DNA of 64,000 nucleotides from an uncultured Ruminococcus sp. (GCA_947629455.1 CANRDT010000007.1:23248-87247), one strand, 5' to 3'; shown: positions 25,397-35,159, counted from the stretch's first letter. A program made the numbers and translations. The notes: generated by a model not told the origin, from the letters alone.

Positions 25397-25810
25397 CCGT
25401 CTGTAACGGCTTTATATGAATTTTCTGTAAATTTTCGAGATATTTTCACCGCGTGGAAATCAATTTTTAAATTATATATAAGCATTTTAATATACTTTAA
25501 CTTGTTCAGGTCGACTTTTGGGTTATTTTTCCTCCGCCGTTGGCGGAGTCCTCCCGGACGGGGCATTTCCGCCCGTCCAAGGTGCATATCATTCCGACTT
25601 TATTAATGGGGCGGAGAAAGTTTTTTACATATTATGCTATTTTCTTTGCGACAGAAAATATAACAAAAAAATTGAAAAACTGCGCGGAATAATATTTTAA
25701 ATTATGCGCCGCAGGCGCTCCTTGTCTTACCTCTTACCTCTTAAAAGCGAAGCGTTCTTACTTCTTCGGAAATCAAAAATTGATTTCCGTGTTTTCACCG
25801 CGTGGGATAT
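25397..25810. other. Non-coding gap with repeat fragments
   Basis: No gene is seen. It holds a short family 3 fragment (CCTCCGCCGTTGGCGGAG, about 25530-25547). A block ending in ATGCGCCGCAGGCGCTCCTT (25704-25723) recurs at the end of the window (63974-63996). A partial family 2 tract (CTTACCTCTTACCTCTTA) and a small inverted repeat around AATCAAAAATTGATT complete it. Confidence 0.6.
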
Positions 25811-26911
25811 TCACTTTGCAATGCCGTCAAAACCCTCTCCTCTGAGAAAATCCTCCGCGTCAAAGAGGAACATCACCTGATCGTACTGCGTGGGATCGGC
25901 GATCTCCGAAAGCGGTCTGCCGTCAAGCCGAGCCGGATCGACGAGAGTTATCTCGCTGTAGTGGGGAGTAAGGAAAGGCGCGAGGCAGTTTGCATAGTCG
26001 CCTTTTATAATGAGCAGACGGGGAGCGGAGGTATTCGAGGTGGTAACGGTGACTTTTTCAAAATAATCTCCGCCGAGGAAGTAAGCGTATTTATCCTGTT
26101 GGGAGAGTGCCTGTCTGAAATAGACCGAACCCGAATCAAATTCCTGACCGTCGGCAGACGCGGCAACGCCCGTTACATAGCTGCCGTACTTATTGCGGAA
26201 AACGTTTATGGTATCGGCTTTTACTCCGCCGTAGCGTATTTTTCTGTAAAGATCGCCGTAAAAGCTGCGGTCGGCGTATTCTATGTCATAATTTGAGATA
26301 TTAAGCGGTTCAAGTCCCATTCTCGGCGCGACGCGTCCGTACACGAGAAATGCGCCGAGGGAAGTCCAGCGGCTGTCCGTGCGGAAGTAGACATATTCAT
26401 CGCGCAGAGAAAACAGCGGATTATATGCGTCAAGCGTGATTATCCTGCCGTCAAGGGCGAAATATATATCATCTATAAGTTTTTGCTGATCTACAGCCGG
26501 ATCAAATTCGGGAATGTCAGCCGAATATATTCCCGACGCGGTCGGCACGACCATGGCGTAGATAGTCTTATCGGGATATTTTTGTGCGAAACTGTTGACG
26601 ATCTCCGTCTGATCGGTATAGGATTCCGCCTCTTTTTCCGTTATCACGTCGATAAGTCTGTCCTTGTCCACAAACACTCCGCTGATCGTTTTCTGTCCCA
26701 TCATTATCGCCGTCGCGCTGTAGATAACGTTCCAGTTTCCGGGTATCGGGAAATTATCCGCAGCAAAGCTTTCCGCCGCCCGTGCGGCAGGCATTCCCGA
26801 ATATTTCTGAGCGGTCTGTGAAAGATCGCTCTTGACTATAGTCGCCAGTGCGAACATAAACAGCAGCATAAAAAACAGAGCCGCCGAGATGCAGTCCATA
26901 ATTTTTTTCAC
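25811..26911 (-). CDS. DHHW/AlgJ-like exported protein, catalytic residues lost
   Basis: A 366-residue protein with an N-terminal membrane anchor (residues 8-28) and a periplasm-side domain of the DHHW family, partners of MBOAT O-acyltransferases. Family landmarks are present but altered. The DHHW box reads FRTDSRWTSLGA, with arginine in place of histidine. The later serine motif, usually DSYAN, reads GDYANC. The usual Ser-His pair is therefore missing. It follows the MBOAT gene by 78 bases and would act with it in modifying a surface polymer. A non-catalytic binding role is possible. Confidence 0.75.
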   Translation of the reverse strand: MKKIMDCISAALFFMLLFMFALATIVKSDLSQTAQKYSGMPAARAAESFAADNFPIPGNWNVIYSATAIMMGQKTISGVFVDKDRLIDVITEKEAESYTDQTEIVNSFAQKYPDKTIYAMVVPTASGIYSADIPEFDPAVDQQKLIDDIYFALDGRIITLDAYNPLFSLRDEYVYFRTDSRWTSLGAFLVYGRVAPRMGLEPLNISNYDIEYADRSFYGDLYRKIRYGGVKADTINVFRNKYGSYVTGVAASADGQEFDSGSVYFRQALSQQDKYAYFLGGDYFEKVTVTTSNTSAPRLLIIKGDYANCLAPFLTPHYSEITLVDPARLDGRPLSEIADPTQYDQVMFLFDAEDFLRGEGFDGIAK

Positions 26912-26940
26912 AGCCGTAATTCTCTCCTTTCAGGGTTTTC

Positions 26941-26966
26941 TTCGGGGGCGGCGCGCCGCCCCCGAA
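26941..26966. other. Perfect 26-base palindrome between MBOAT and DHHW genes
   Basis: TTCGGGGGCGGCG followed directly by CGCCGCCCCCGAA. On the minus-strand mRNA it would form a very stable hairpin. No T run follows, so it may protect or process the transcript rather than end it. Confidence 0.7.
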
Positions 26967-26989
26967 ACAGGGCAGGGCGATCGCCCGCA

Positions 26990-28339
26990 TCAGAACATAA
27001 ATTCCGCCATCTGCGGCTCGGAAAGCATAAACGAGGTGCAGAGTATGAGCAGCGCAAGAATTATGGCAGGCCTTGCCGCAGGAATGAACTGCTGACCGAA
27101 ACGCGAGGTGAATTTTTCCGGCAGAGGTGTGAGAAGAAGAACGGCAGGGATAAGAGTCGGGGCGTAGGATCTGAGAAAATACCAGGTGGTGTTTTCCGTA
27201 GATGTGGGATTGCTGCCGAACATCGCGCCGAGCCAGAGAATACCCTCCTCGTAGCTGCCGCCCGACAAAACTCCTCCGCAGATGACCGCCGCCGATATGA
27301 CGAGCATTACCCTTAATACCTTCGGCAGATAGCCGAGCGGCTTTTTCAAAAGAGTTTCCAGCGCGATAACGGCGGCAGCCATTACCGACCAGACCAGAAA
27401 GCTCCTGCTCGTTCCATACCACAGACCGCCTGCAACGGCAGCCGCAAGCGCCGCAGGAACGGCTTTTCCCTTTAACGGCAGGACAATGTAGTCGTAGAGC
27501 CATTCGCTGAGAGATGGGTTTATCCCCGTCAGACAGCTTTTAAGTTCATAGCTGCCGAGCGGAGGGATATAACACTTTTTCAGTTCAAAACCGAGCATAA
27601 GCGCAAAACCTCTCGCCATATGGAAAAAACCGCTCAGTTCAAAACAGAACCACGCTCCGAACACAGCCGCTCCGAGCCACGCCGTGGGAGCCGATACCCT
27701 CTCCGCTCCCATGGAACGTATCTCCTCCTGCAAAGCGGCAAGACGATCGGCAATAATTATCTTTTCCGACAGACCGTACAGATAAAGAAGTATCCCGTCC
27801 GCCAGAAGATCCGATCTGATCTTAGGCGCGTCAAGCGTTTCGCTTATCTCGTCATAACGCAGGATAGGACCGCAGTTAAGGCAGGGCATAAAGCCCACGA
27901 ACGCAAATACTTCCGAAAACCTGATCTGCGCAGCGTAACGTCCCCTGAAAATATCCGCGCAGTAGGAGATAGAATGGAGCGTGTATACGCTTGCGCCCAC
28001 GGCACGGAAAAATTTTTCGCTCATCGGTATCATATCAGGCGGAGAATACAGACTGCGCGAAAACAGCAGGAAAATGATACCGTTTATAACACAGCAGACG
28101 GTCAGTATCAGCTTTGATATGCCGCGCTTTTCTTTGAAATTGTTTATGAGTATGCCGCCCGTGTAAGCCGCTGCCGCCGATAATGTCAGCAGCAGTGCGC
28201 CCCACAGAGAACCCCACGCGCAGACTGCTACGCCGCCTGCGGCGATCACTGCTGCGCGGCGGTGAGGTCTGCATACCGCGTAGACCGCCATAAATACGGG
28301 CAGAGCAAAGTATAAGAAAAATATTCCCGATAAAGTCAT
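26990..28339 (-). CDS. MBOAT-family O-acyltransferase, catalytic histidine replaced
   Basis: A 449-residue polytopic membrane protein of the AlgI/DltB type. Recognisable parts include SYCADIFRG near the middle, the N-terminal helices and a DYIVLPLKG segment matching the YVYIPLGG region. The invariant histidine of GLWHG is tyrosine here (GGLWYGTSRSFLVW), and the RWHISL segment is not preserved (NPSLSEWLYDY). In active members these residues transfer acyl groups to extracellular polymers. Its start overlaps the stop of the TOPRIM gene (ATGA). Family membership is clear; activity is doubtful. Confidence 0.82.
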   Translation of the reverse strand: MTLSGIFFLYFALPVFMAVYAVCRPHRRAAVIAAGGVAVCAWGSLWGALLLTLSAAAAYTGGILINNFKEKRGISKLILTVCCVINGIIFLLFSRSLYSPPDMIPMSEKFFRAVGASVYTLHSISYCADIFRGRYAAQIRFSEVFAFVGFMPCLNCGPILRYDEISETLDAPKIRSDLLADGILLYLYGLSEKIIIADRLAALQEEIRSMGAERVSAPTAWLGAAVFGAWFCFELSGFFHMARGFALMLGFELKKCYIPPLGSYELKSCLTGINPSLSEWLYDYIVLPLKGKAVPAALAAAVAGGLWYGTSRSFLVWSVMAAAVIALETLLKKPLGYLPKVLRVMLVISAAVICGGVLSGGSYEEGILWLGAMFGSNPTSTENTTWYFLRSYAPTLIPAVLLLTPLPEKFTSRFGQQFIPAARPAIILALLILCTSFMLSEPQMAEFMF

Positions 28340-28935
28340 CAGTCCGCACCTGCCCCGAGCTTGTCCATAAAATCAAAAAATTCCTCTCTTGTAAATGTTG
28401 AGTTTATGACCTCCAACATTGCCGTTGAGGAGATATTCTGCGGCAGGCGCAGCTTTTCGGCAGCAAGCTTTCTCAGACGGGAGCTGTTTTCCCTGCCGTT
28501 GAGTCCCGTTTCATAGAGATCGGCTTTGGTGATCGGTTCGCCGTTTGAAACGGTGCAGTCCGCTCCGGCTTTTTCAAAGATACGCCGCAGTTCCTTTGCG
28601 CTCATACCCTCCACTCCGAGTTTACCCTCTTTTGAGGGAACGGCTTTGCGCTTTTCCTTTCCGAATATTTCGGGAATGTACAGATTGGTTATCCTGCCGG
28701 CGGGACATATCCCCTTTATCCTCGCCCTTATCTTAAAGCCTGCCGAATCGGAATCGGTAAGTATGATTATGCCGCTGCGTTCGGCATAGTATTTTATCAG
28801 ATCCGTCACCGAACGGTCACTGAAAATGCCGAATCCGTTGGTACAGATTATCACGCCGTCCACCACGGAGGAAAGCTTGATCTTGTCGTATTTCCCTTCC
28901 ACTACTATTGCCTGAGAGACCTTGATCTTTTCCAT
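28339..28935 (-). CDS. TOPRIM nuclease, ribonuclease M5-like
   Basis: A 198-residue protein. An N-terminal TOPRIM domain has the glutamate in VVEGKYD and the DSD motif in ILTDSDSAG, as in RNase M5, which trims 5S rRNA precursors in Gram-positives. The second half (KRKAVPSKEGKLGVEGMS...) matches the C-terminal domain found with such proteins. It lies between holA and the MBOAT gene in the alaS operon. RNase M5 itself is usually next to rsmA, so a paralogue is possible. Confidence 0.8.
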   Translation of the reverse strand: MEKIKVSQAIVVEGKYDKIKLSSVVDGVIICTNGFGIFSDRSVTDLIKYYAERSGIIILTDSDSAGFKIRARIKGICPAGRITNLYIPEIFGKEKRKAVPSKEGKLGVEGMSAKELRRIFEKAGADCTVSNGEPITKADLYETGLNGRENSSRLRKLAAEKLRLPQNISSTAMLEVINSTFTREEFFDFMDKLGAGAD

Positions 28936-28953
28936 ATTGCCGTAACGCTCCCG

Positions 28954-30012
28954 TCAGTTATCGAGCGACATAGCCTGCGCGGCAGCCTGCTCGAGAACCG
29001 TTATTCCTCCGCCCTTGCCTGTGTAGGAGGTTTTCATTTTCAGATCGGCGGCGCTGAATATCCCGAGCGTTTTTCTCAGCCGCTCCTGCGAGATGTTCGC
29101 ACATTCCGAAAAAGCGTTGCGGACTGCAAATGCGCGGTTGGCAGGATACTTAAAATCCTCCGCACATTCCTTTTCCGAATGTCCCGACGCCCTTGCAAGC
29201 TTCGCCCGATAGAGGTCGTTGAGCGAAAACGCGATCACCGAAAGTATCTCGAACGCCTCGTAATTCTGATCCGCCAGCTCCTTTATCCTCGCAAAGACAA
29301 ACTCCGCGTTCCCTCTGAGGATATTCAGCGCGAGCGCGTATCCGTCCGACTCCACCCTCTTTACGCAAAGAGCGTCTATATCCGCCCTTGTGACCGTCCT
29401 GCCGGCAGCGTAGGCTTTCAGCTTTTGCAGCTCGTTATTCACATAAGACGTATCGCACAGGCAGTATTCGGCAAGATATTTCGCGTCCTGCGGAGAAATG
29501 TCACAGCCTGCTTTTTTAAGAGTTTCCGCAATGCTTTTCGCCATATCCGCAGAACGTTTGTAGGCAAATTCGCAGACCGCGCCCGTCTTTGTGCAAAATT
29601 CGCAGAACCTGCGGTTTTTGTCGGTAAGCGATCTTTTTGTTTTGTAGATACCCTCCCCTGCGGCGTTTATTATCACCGTGGTGGAGGGGGATATATCCGA
29701 AAGAATGGTTTTCAGATCTTTTCCGTCCGACTGTGAGAGCTGATCCATATTCAGTCCGTCTATCACGACAAGCACTCTCTGCGCCATAAACGGCAGAGCC
29801 TGACAAGCGTCCGCAAGTCCCTCTATATCAAGCTTTGCGCCGTCGAATTTATGCATATTCATCAGCCTGTCGTCCGACGGGCAGAGCTTGTCCGCCAGCT
29901 TTGAGGAAAAGACCTCGGCTGCGCCCTTGTCGCGTCCGTAAAAGTAATACAGACGTTCGGGCTCTCCTGCGCGTATCTTTTTTGAAAGCTCGCTAACGCT
30001 CATTAAAGGCAT
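28954..30012 (-). CDS. holA: DNA polymerase III delta subunit
   Basis: A 352-residue clamp-loader subunit that opens the beta ring. The N-terminal YYFYGRDKGAAEVF region and the helical C-terminal domain fit HolA. Its start overlaps the end of comEC by 20 bases, an arrangement (comEC-holA) common in Firmicutes. It is cytosolic and acts at the replication fork. Confidence 0.92.
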   Translation of the reverse strand: MPLMSVSELSKKIRAGEPERLYYFYGRDKGAAEVFSSKLADKLCPSDDRLMNMHKFDGAKLDIEGLADACQALPFMAQRVLVVIDGLNMDQLSQSDGKDLKTILSDISPSTTVIINAAGEGIYKTKRSLTDKNRRFCEFCTKTGAVCEFAYKRSADMAKSIAETLKKAGCDISPQDAKYLAEYCLCDTSYVNNELQKLKAYAAGRTVTRADIDALCVKRVESDGYALALNILRGNAEFVFARIKELADQNYEAFEILSVIAFSLNDLYRAKLARASGHSEKECAEDFKYPANRAFAVRNAFSECANISQERLRKTLGIFSAADLKMKTSYTGKGGGITVLEQAAAQAMSLDN

Positions 30013-31957
30013 AGTCGGTACTCCTTACTTCATATTCTCGATCTTTTACGATTATCACTGCCGGATATTCCGTCAGCTGCGCCGCCTTTCCGTCAGGAGT
30101 ATAAAGGCAGCCGTCTTTTATCAGAAATTCCGCGCCGTCCGTTTCTATAGCAACGCCGCCGTCACGTTCCATACAGTAGTCATACCCCGGTATCGGTTCT
30201 CCCTCCTGCGGCAGCGGCTGATATTCCTGCGGTTTGGGATATATCCCGTTATCCGTTACCGCTCTTGTGAAATAAAAGTTTTCGCTTATGTAGACGCAGT
30301 TTATTCGGTCTATCCCCCTGCGCGAGATGAGTTTTTGCAGCCGATAGACGCTATCGCCACAGTCCCCTTCGTCAATAATTATCGCCTGTCCGCCGCGGCA
30401 GACGACCGCCGTACAGCTTGCGTCATCTCCCGGCAGCAGAAAAATATACGTCTTGTCCCGTTCGCTTGTCCTGACCAGAGCTATCCCGAGATACAGTCCG
30501 ATCAGAGCGGAAACGGCGGTTATCAGGAACATTTTCAGACGGCGGCTGCGTATCGCAAAAAATATCCCGATCCAGACAAATATGGGTACGATCGCCGCCG
30601 CAAAGCAGTATCTACCCGGTATCACCGCAAACGGCAGCTCTGCAAAAGCGCAGGAAATTTTTATGGCTATGTCGGCAAGCGCTGCGCATATCCGCAGAAG
30701 AAATTCCGAGAAAAAGCCGCCGAAACTGCCGACGAGCGCACCAGGCAGTGCAAACAGGAGCGCGGAAGAGCAAAACGGAGAAACGATAGTGTTTGTCAGC
30801 GGCGAGATCACCGATACGGAATCAAAGAACAAAGCGCAGAAGGGCATAACGACAAACATTATCGCAAGCGGAGATACCGCCTGATCTATGAGAGATGAGA
30901 ATTTCATATCCTCCGACAATTCCCTCAGACGCGGACAGATAAACCCCACCGCGAACGCCGCCGAAAATGACAGCAAAAAAGAGGGACTTATCGCGGCGAA
31001 AGGGTTTGCCACGCCAGTTATCAGAATACACGCGCCGAGAGAATTAAGGCAGGCGGTCTTTCTGCCTACCGCAGCGGCGGCATAGCTGAGGATAAGCATT
31101 ATCCCTGCCCTTACCACCGACAGCGAAAACCCCGAAAATCCCATAAAAGCAAGTATGAGCGCGGACATAACGACCAGCCGCAGCCTGCGCGGAAGCTTTC
31201 CGGTGAACAGCTCCGCAAACGCCGCAAGTACAGAAAGGTGAAGTCCCGAAACGGCGAACATATGTCCTATTCCGCTGCGGTAAAGCTGAGTTTTCAAAGA
31301 CTGCGAAAGCTTAGTCTTATCTCCGCAGACGAGAGCGACAAGAAACCCTCCCGTGTTTTTATCCGTATAATCGAGAATGTTACGGCGGACTCTGTCCCTC
31401 AGCCGCATTGCCGCGCGCATAAGAGGATTTTTGCAGCCGTTGAGATCTGTTACCTCGGCAGCGCCCCTGCCGCGTATAAACGTCCCGTCCGTAAGACCTA
31501 TCTCCGCCGCAGGATAATCGGGACTGTCGGTTATTTTCTCCACTAAGCCTACGACCTCCACCTCCTGATAGTAGGAGGGAATGAAGTTGTCGGTATAAAA
31601 GGATATTTTAGAGGTAACGCCGCCGTTTATACGTCCCTTTACCTCTATCGTATACGAATCGTCCCCGTTATAATAAAAATCGGTCACCGCGCCTCTGACA
31701 GCAACGGTCTGACCGCTGTAGGCGATGACTTTCTCATAATTAAAATGGGCGTAAGCTCCCGCGCATAAAAGCCCTGCCGCAGCAAACGCTCCCACCGTAA
31801 GGACATACGCCCGAATTCTTTTTATAAAGACCGCGGATACAAGGCACAAAACCGCGTCCGCAGCAAGCAGAGCCGCCGCGCTTTTTCCCATATCAAGACA
31901 GAAAAGCCACAGACCTGACAGGAAAGAAAATCCTGCCCACGCAAGCTTGGCGGTCAC
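29993..31957 (-). CDS. comEC: ComEC/Rec2 DNA-uptake channel with degenerate C-terminal domain
   Basis: A 654-residue membrane protein. The N-terminal OB-like domain is followed by the Competence domain with many helices (GIGHMFAVSGLHLSVLAAF is the family hallmark), which passes single-stranded DNA into the cell. The C-terminal metallo-beta-lactamase domain is short, about 150 residues, and lacks the HxHxDH metal motif; it has GGQAIIIDEGD but no histidine cluster. No other competence genes are in view. Transport could remain while nuclease activity is lost. Confidence 0.9.
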   Translation of the reverse strand: MTAKLAWAGFSFLSGLWLFCLDMGKSAAALLAADAVLCLVSAVFIKRIRAYVLTVGAFAAAGLLCAGAYAHFNYEKVIAYSGQTVAVRGAVTDFYYNGDDSYTIEVKGRINGGVTSKISFYTDNFIPSYYQEVEVVGLVEKITDSPDYPAAEIGLTDGTFIRGRGAAEVTDLNGCKNPLMRAAMRLRDRVRRNILDYTDKNTGGFLVALVCGDKTKLSQSLKTQLYRSGIGHMFAVSGLHLSVLAAFAELFTGKLPRRLRLVVMSALILAFMGFSGFSLSVVRAGIMLILSYAAAAVGRKTACLNSLGACILITGVANPFAAISPSFLLSFSAAFAVGFICPRLRELSEDMKFSSLIDQAVSPLAIMFVVMPFCALFFDSVSVISPLTNTIVSPFCSSALLFALPGALVGSFGGFFSEFLLRICAALADIAIKISCAFAELPFAVIPGRYCFAAAIVPIFVWIGIFFAIRSRRLKMFLITAVSALIGLYLGIALVRTSERDKTYIFLLPGDDASCTAVVCRGGQAIIIDEGDCGDSVYRLQKLISRRGIDRINCVYISENFYFTRAVTDNGIYPKPQEYQPLPQEGEPIPGYDYCMERDGGVAIETDGAEFLIKDGCLYTPDGKAAQLTEYPAVIIVKDREYEVRSTDYAFNER

Positions 31958-31969
31958 GGTGCTTTGCCG

Positions 31970-32311
31970 TCAGCCGGCAGGCCATTCCAACGGACGTCCG
32001 GCAAGCAGGTGAAAATGTATATGAAAAACGCTTTGTCCTGCCAGTTCGCCGCAGTTGGAAACTACGCGGAAACCGTCCTTTAAGTCAAGCTTTTCGGCAA
32101 GCTGCGCGATCACTTCATAGATGTGCGCGATCACCGCGCTGTTCTCCTTTGTCACCTCGTCGAGCTTTGAGATATGCTCCTTGGGAATAAGAAGATAGTG
32201 TATCGGAGCGGTCGGGTTGATGTCCGCAAAGACATAAACGCTGTCGTCCTCATATATTTTGGTCGAGGGGATCTCTCCCTTTACGATCTTACAGAAAAGA
32301 CAGTCAGCCAT
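31970..32311 (-). CDS. HIT-family nucleotide hydrolase (HinT type)
   Basis: A 113-residue protein with the histidine triad HIHFHLLAG near the C-terminus and the N-terminal CLFCKIVKGEIPS motif. It hydrolyses nucleoside phosphoramidates and acyl-adenylates. Its place after alaS fits a role in clearing aminoacyl-adenylate by-products. Length and motifs are normal. Confidence 0.95.
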   Translation of the reverse strand: MADCLFCKIVKGEIPSTKIYEDDSVYVFADINPTAPIHYLLIPKEHISKLDEVTKENSAVIAHIYEVIAQLAEKLDLKDGFRVVSNCGELAGQSVFHIHFHLLAGRPLEWPAG

Positions 32312-32336
32312 TTTTAAAAACCTCCCCTGATGTGAT

Positions 32337-34997
32337 TTACTTTATAAACTCTTTCGCGATAGCGGCAGCCTGAGCGAGAGCATCGTCAAGCTTTGAAAGG
32401 TCGCCCACTCCTGCCATAGCGGAATCGGGACGTCCGCCGCCCTTGCCGCCTGTTACCGCCGCGATTTTTCCTACGATTTTTCCGGCGTGTACGCCCTTTG
32501 CGAGAGCGTCCTTTCCTGCGACTGCGGTGAGATTTCCCCTGCCGCCGTCCACTCCTGCGATGACAGCCAGAACGTCGCTCTGCGCGGCTTTGATCTCGTC
32601 GCCCATTTTTCTGAGCATATCAGGCTTTATTCCGTCTATCTTAGCGGTGATAAGTCTTACTCCGCCTATATCCTGCGCATTTTCGGCAAGCGACTTGGTG
32701 CGCATATTTGAAAGGGCGCTTTGCAGCGAATCCCTCTCCTTTTCGAGAGCTTTTATTTCCTGCATTACCTGAACGCACTTCGCAGGCAGCTCTGCGGCGT
32801 TTCCTGCCTTAACGGCTGCCGCCGACCTGTTTATGATGTCCTCGCTGCGGTCTAAGAGTTCAAGCACGCCCGTACCCGTTACCGCCTCGATACGTCTTAC
32901 GCCGGAGGCTACCGAGCTTTCGGAAACTATTTTGAAAAGCCCGATCTTTGCGGTGTTGTCAAGATGAGTTCCTCCGCAGAATTCGATAGACGCGGTATCT
33001 TCCGCGCTGCCCATCGTGACTACTCTTACCGTTTCGCCGTACTTTTCGCCGAACAGCGCCATTGCGCCGAGTTTCTGCGCCTCGGCGATCGGCATTTCCT
33101 TTACGGTTATATCGAGCGCTTTCAGTATATATGAATTTACAAGCGATTCTACCTTTTCTTTCTCCTCCGCGGTCATTGCATTGAAGTGTGAGAAGTCAAA
33201 TCTCAGTCTTTCGCTGTCAACAAGCTGTCCTGCCTGATGAACGTGTTCTCCGAGGACTTTCCTCAGCGCCGCCTGAAGTAAGTGAGCGCAGGAATGGTTT
33301 CTCATAGTGGACATACGCAGCTGTGCGTCTACCGCAAAATGCGCCTGCTGACCGACGGCAACGCCGCCCTCTTCAACGACGACTTTGTGCGCAAATTTTC
33401 CGGCAGTGACTTTCTGTACGTCCAGAACGCGGCATTTTCCGCTGACTGTGGTTATCACGCCGCGGTCGCCTGCCTGTCCGCCGCTTTCCGCGTAAAAAGG
33501 CGTTTTTGACGAAACGATGTAGTATTCTTTACCGTCGCATCCGGCGTTTTCGACCAGTTCATCTTCCGTGGCGATATATCCTATCTCGCAGTCGTCCTCG
33601 AGTCTGTCGTAGCCGGTAAACCGGGTATGGAAAGTCTTGTCCATTTTCAGAAAGACGGTATCGTCCGCGCCCATATACTTAGAACCGCCCCTTGCGGTCC
33701 TTGCAGTCTCGCGCTGTTTTTCGTAAGCGGCTCTGTAGCCCTCCTCATCGCAGGAAAGACCCTTTTCCTGAAGTATCTCGCGCGTCAGGTCGATAGGGAA
33801 TCCGTAGGTATCCGAAAGTCTGAAACAGGACTCGCCGTCAAGTATCTTTTCGCCGCTTTCGAGCAGTTTTGCGGTATACTCTTCAAGTATCTTCATTCCC
33901 CTGTCGATAGTGCGGTTGAAGTTTTCCTCCTCGGTGGAGAGCAATTTTACTATATAGTCGTACTTTTCGTCCAGTTCGGGATATTCTCCCTTTGAATTAT
34001 CCACGACCGTGCGGACTATATCTTTCAGGAACGGTCTGTCTATACCGAGCAGCTTGCCATGGCGCACCGCTCTCCTGATAAGGCGGCGCATAACGTAACC
34101 CCTGCCCTCGTTTGAGGGGAGTATTCCGTCGCTTGCCATAAATGTCACCGAGCGGATATGGTCGGTGATAACTCTTATGGAAATATCCTTTTTGCGATCT
34201 TTTCCGTAATCCGCTCCGGCGATCATGCAGACGTGGTCGCGTATCGCCTTTATCGTATCCACATCGAAAATGGAATCGACTCCCTGCATCATAGCGGCAA
34301 GTCTTTCAAGTCCCATTCCCGTATCTATATTTTTCTGTTTAAGTTCCGTATAAGTACCGTCTTCGTGGCGGTCAAACTGTGTGAACACCAGATTCCAGAA
34401 TTCCATATATCTGTCGCAGTCGCAGCCGACCGTACAATCCGGCTTGCCGCAGCCGTATTCCTCGCCGCGGTCGTAATAAATTTCCGAGCAGGGACCGCAC
34501 GGACCGTCGATACCGGCTTCCCAGAAATTATCCTCTTTGCCCATACGGAATATCCTGTCCATAGGCAGACCTATATCTTCGTGCCAGATCTTTTCCGCCT
34601 CGTCGTCCTCCTCATAGACGGAAACGTAAAGCCTGTCCGTTGGTATTTCAAGGATCTTCGTCACATATTCCCAAGCCCATTCGATAGCTTCCTTTTTAAA
34701 ATATTCGCCGAACGACCAGTTGCCGAGCATTTCAAAGAATGTTCCGTGACGTGCGGTCACGCCTACGTTTTCTATATCGCCCGTGCGGATACACTTCTGG
34801 CAGTCGGTCATTCTCACGCACGGAGGAACGTCCTGTCCGGTAAAGTAAGGTTTCAGCGGTGCCATACCTGCATTTATGAGCAACAGGCTGTTATCGTTCT
34901 GCGGAACAAGAGGGTAGCTTTTTATTCTGAGATGTCCCTTGCTTTCAAAAAATTCAAGATAAGATTCTCTCAGTTCGTTAAGGCCCGTCCATTTCAT
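32337..34997 (-). CDS. alaS: Alanyl-tRNA synthetase
   Basis: An 886-residue class II synthetase. The catalytic core (NDNSLLLINAGMAPLKPYF), the editing domain with HSCAHLLQAAL and CGGTHL zinc ligands, and the C-terminal C-Ala domain with a coiled coil are all present. The start is taken at ATG 34997 (MKWTGLNELR), which matches the family. A TTG nine bases upstream is possible but sits too close to the AAAGGA site. It heads a minus-strand run of seven closely spaced genes down to 25811. No T-box was seen in its short leader. Confidence 0.96.
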   Translation of the reverse strand: MKWTGLNELRESYLEFFESKGHLRIKSYPLVPQNDNSLLLINAGMAPLKPYFTGQDVPPCVRMTDCQKCIRTGDIENVGVTARHGTFFEMLGNWSFGEYFKKEAIEWAWEYVTKILEIPTDRLYVSVYEEDDEAEKIWHEDIGLPMDRIFRMGKEDNFWEAGIDGPCGPCSEIYYDRGEEYGCGKPDCTVGCDCDRYMEFWNLVFTQFDRHEDGTYTELKQKNIDTGMGLERLAAMMQGVDSIFDVDTIKAIRDHVCMIAGADYGKDRKKDISIRVITDHIRSVTFMASDGILPSNEGRGYVMRRLIRRAVRHGKLLGIDRPFLKDIVRTVVDNSKGEYPELDEKYDYIVKLLSTEEENFNRTIDRGMKILEEYTAKLLESGEKILDGESCFRLSDTYGFPIDLTREILQEKGLSCDEEGYRAAYEKQRETARTARGGSKYMGADDTVFLKMDKTFHTRFTGYDRLEDDCEIGYIATEDELVENAGCDGKEYYIVSSKTPFYAESGGQAGDRGVITTVSGKCRVLDVQKVTAGKFAHKVVVEEGGVAVGQQAHFAVDAQLRMSTMRNHSCAHLLQAALRKVLGEHVHQAGQLVDSERLRFDFSHFNAMTAEEKEKVESLVNSYILKALDITVKEMPIAEAQKLGAMALFGEKYGETVRVVTMGSAEDTASIEFCGGTHLDNTAKIGLFKIVSESSVASGVRRIEAVTGTGVLELLDRSEDIINRSAAAVKAGNAAELPAKCVQVMQEIKALEKERDSLQSALSNMRTKSLAENAQDIGGVRLITAKIDGIKPDMLRKMGDEIKAAQSDVLAVIAGVDGGRGNLTAVAGKDALAKGVHAGKIVGKIAAVTGGKGGGRPDSAMAGVGDLSKLDDALAQAAAIAKEFIK

Positions 34998-35056
34998 GGT
35001 ATTCAAAACATCCTTTCAGCGCAGACAGCCGTTTTCTATAGCCGTCCACACAACTT

Positions 35057-35085
35057 ATTTTACAACTATTTATAAAAATTGTCAA
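35057..35085 (-). promoter_or_regulatory. Promoter of the alaS operon
   Basis: Minus-strand TTGACA (35080-35085) and TAAAAT (35057-35062), 17 bases apart, about 55 bases before the alaS start. Confidence 0.75.
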
Positions 35086-35159
35086 GAGGGATTTTAAAAA
35101 ACGGATATTTTTTTTGGCATATCTCACCAAATGGGCTGGAGGAGAATATACATTAAAAG

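Noticed and set aside
34158..35075. 305-residue open frame on the plus strand
   Set aside because: Antisense to alaS; an artefact of codon bias in the real gene.
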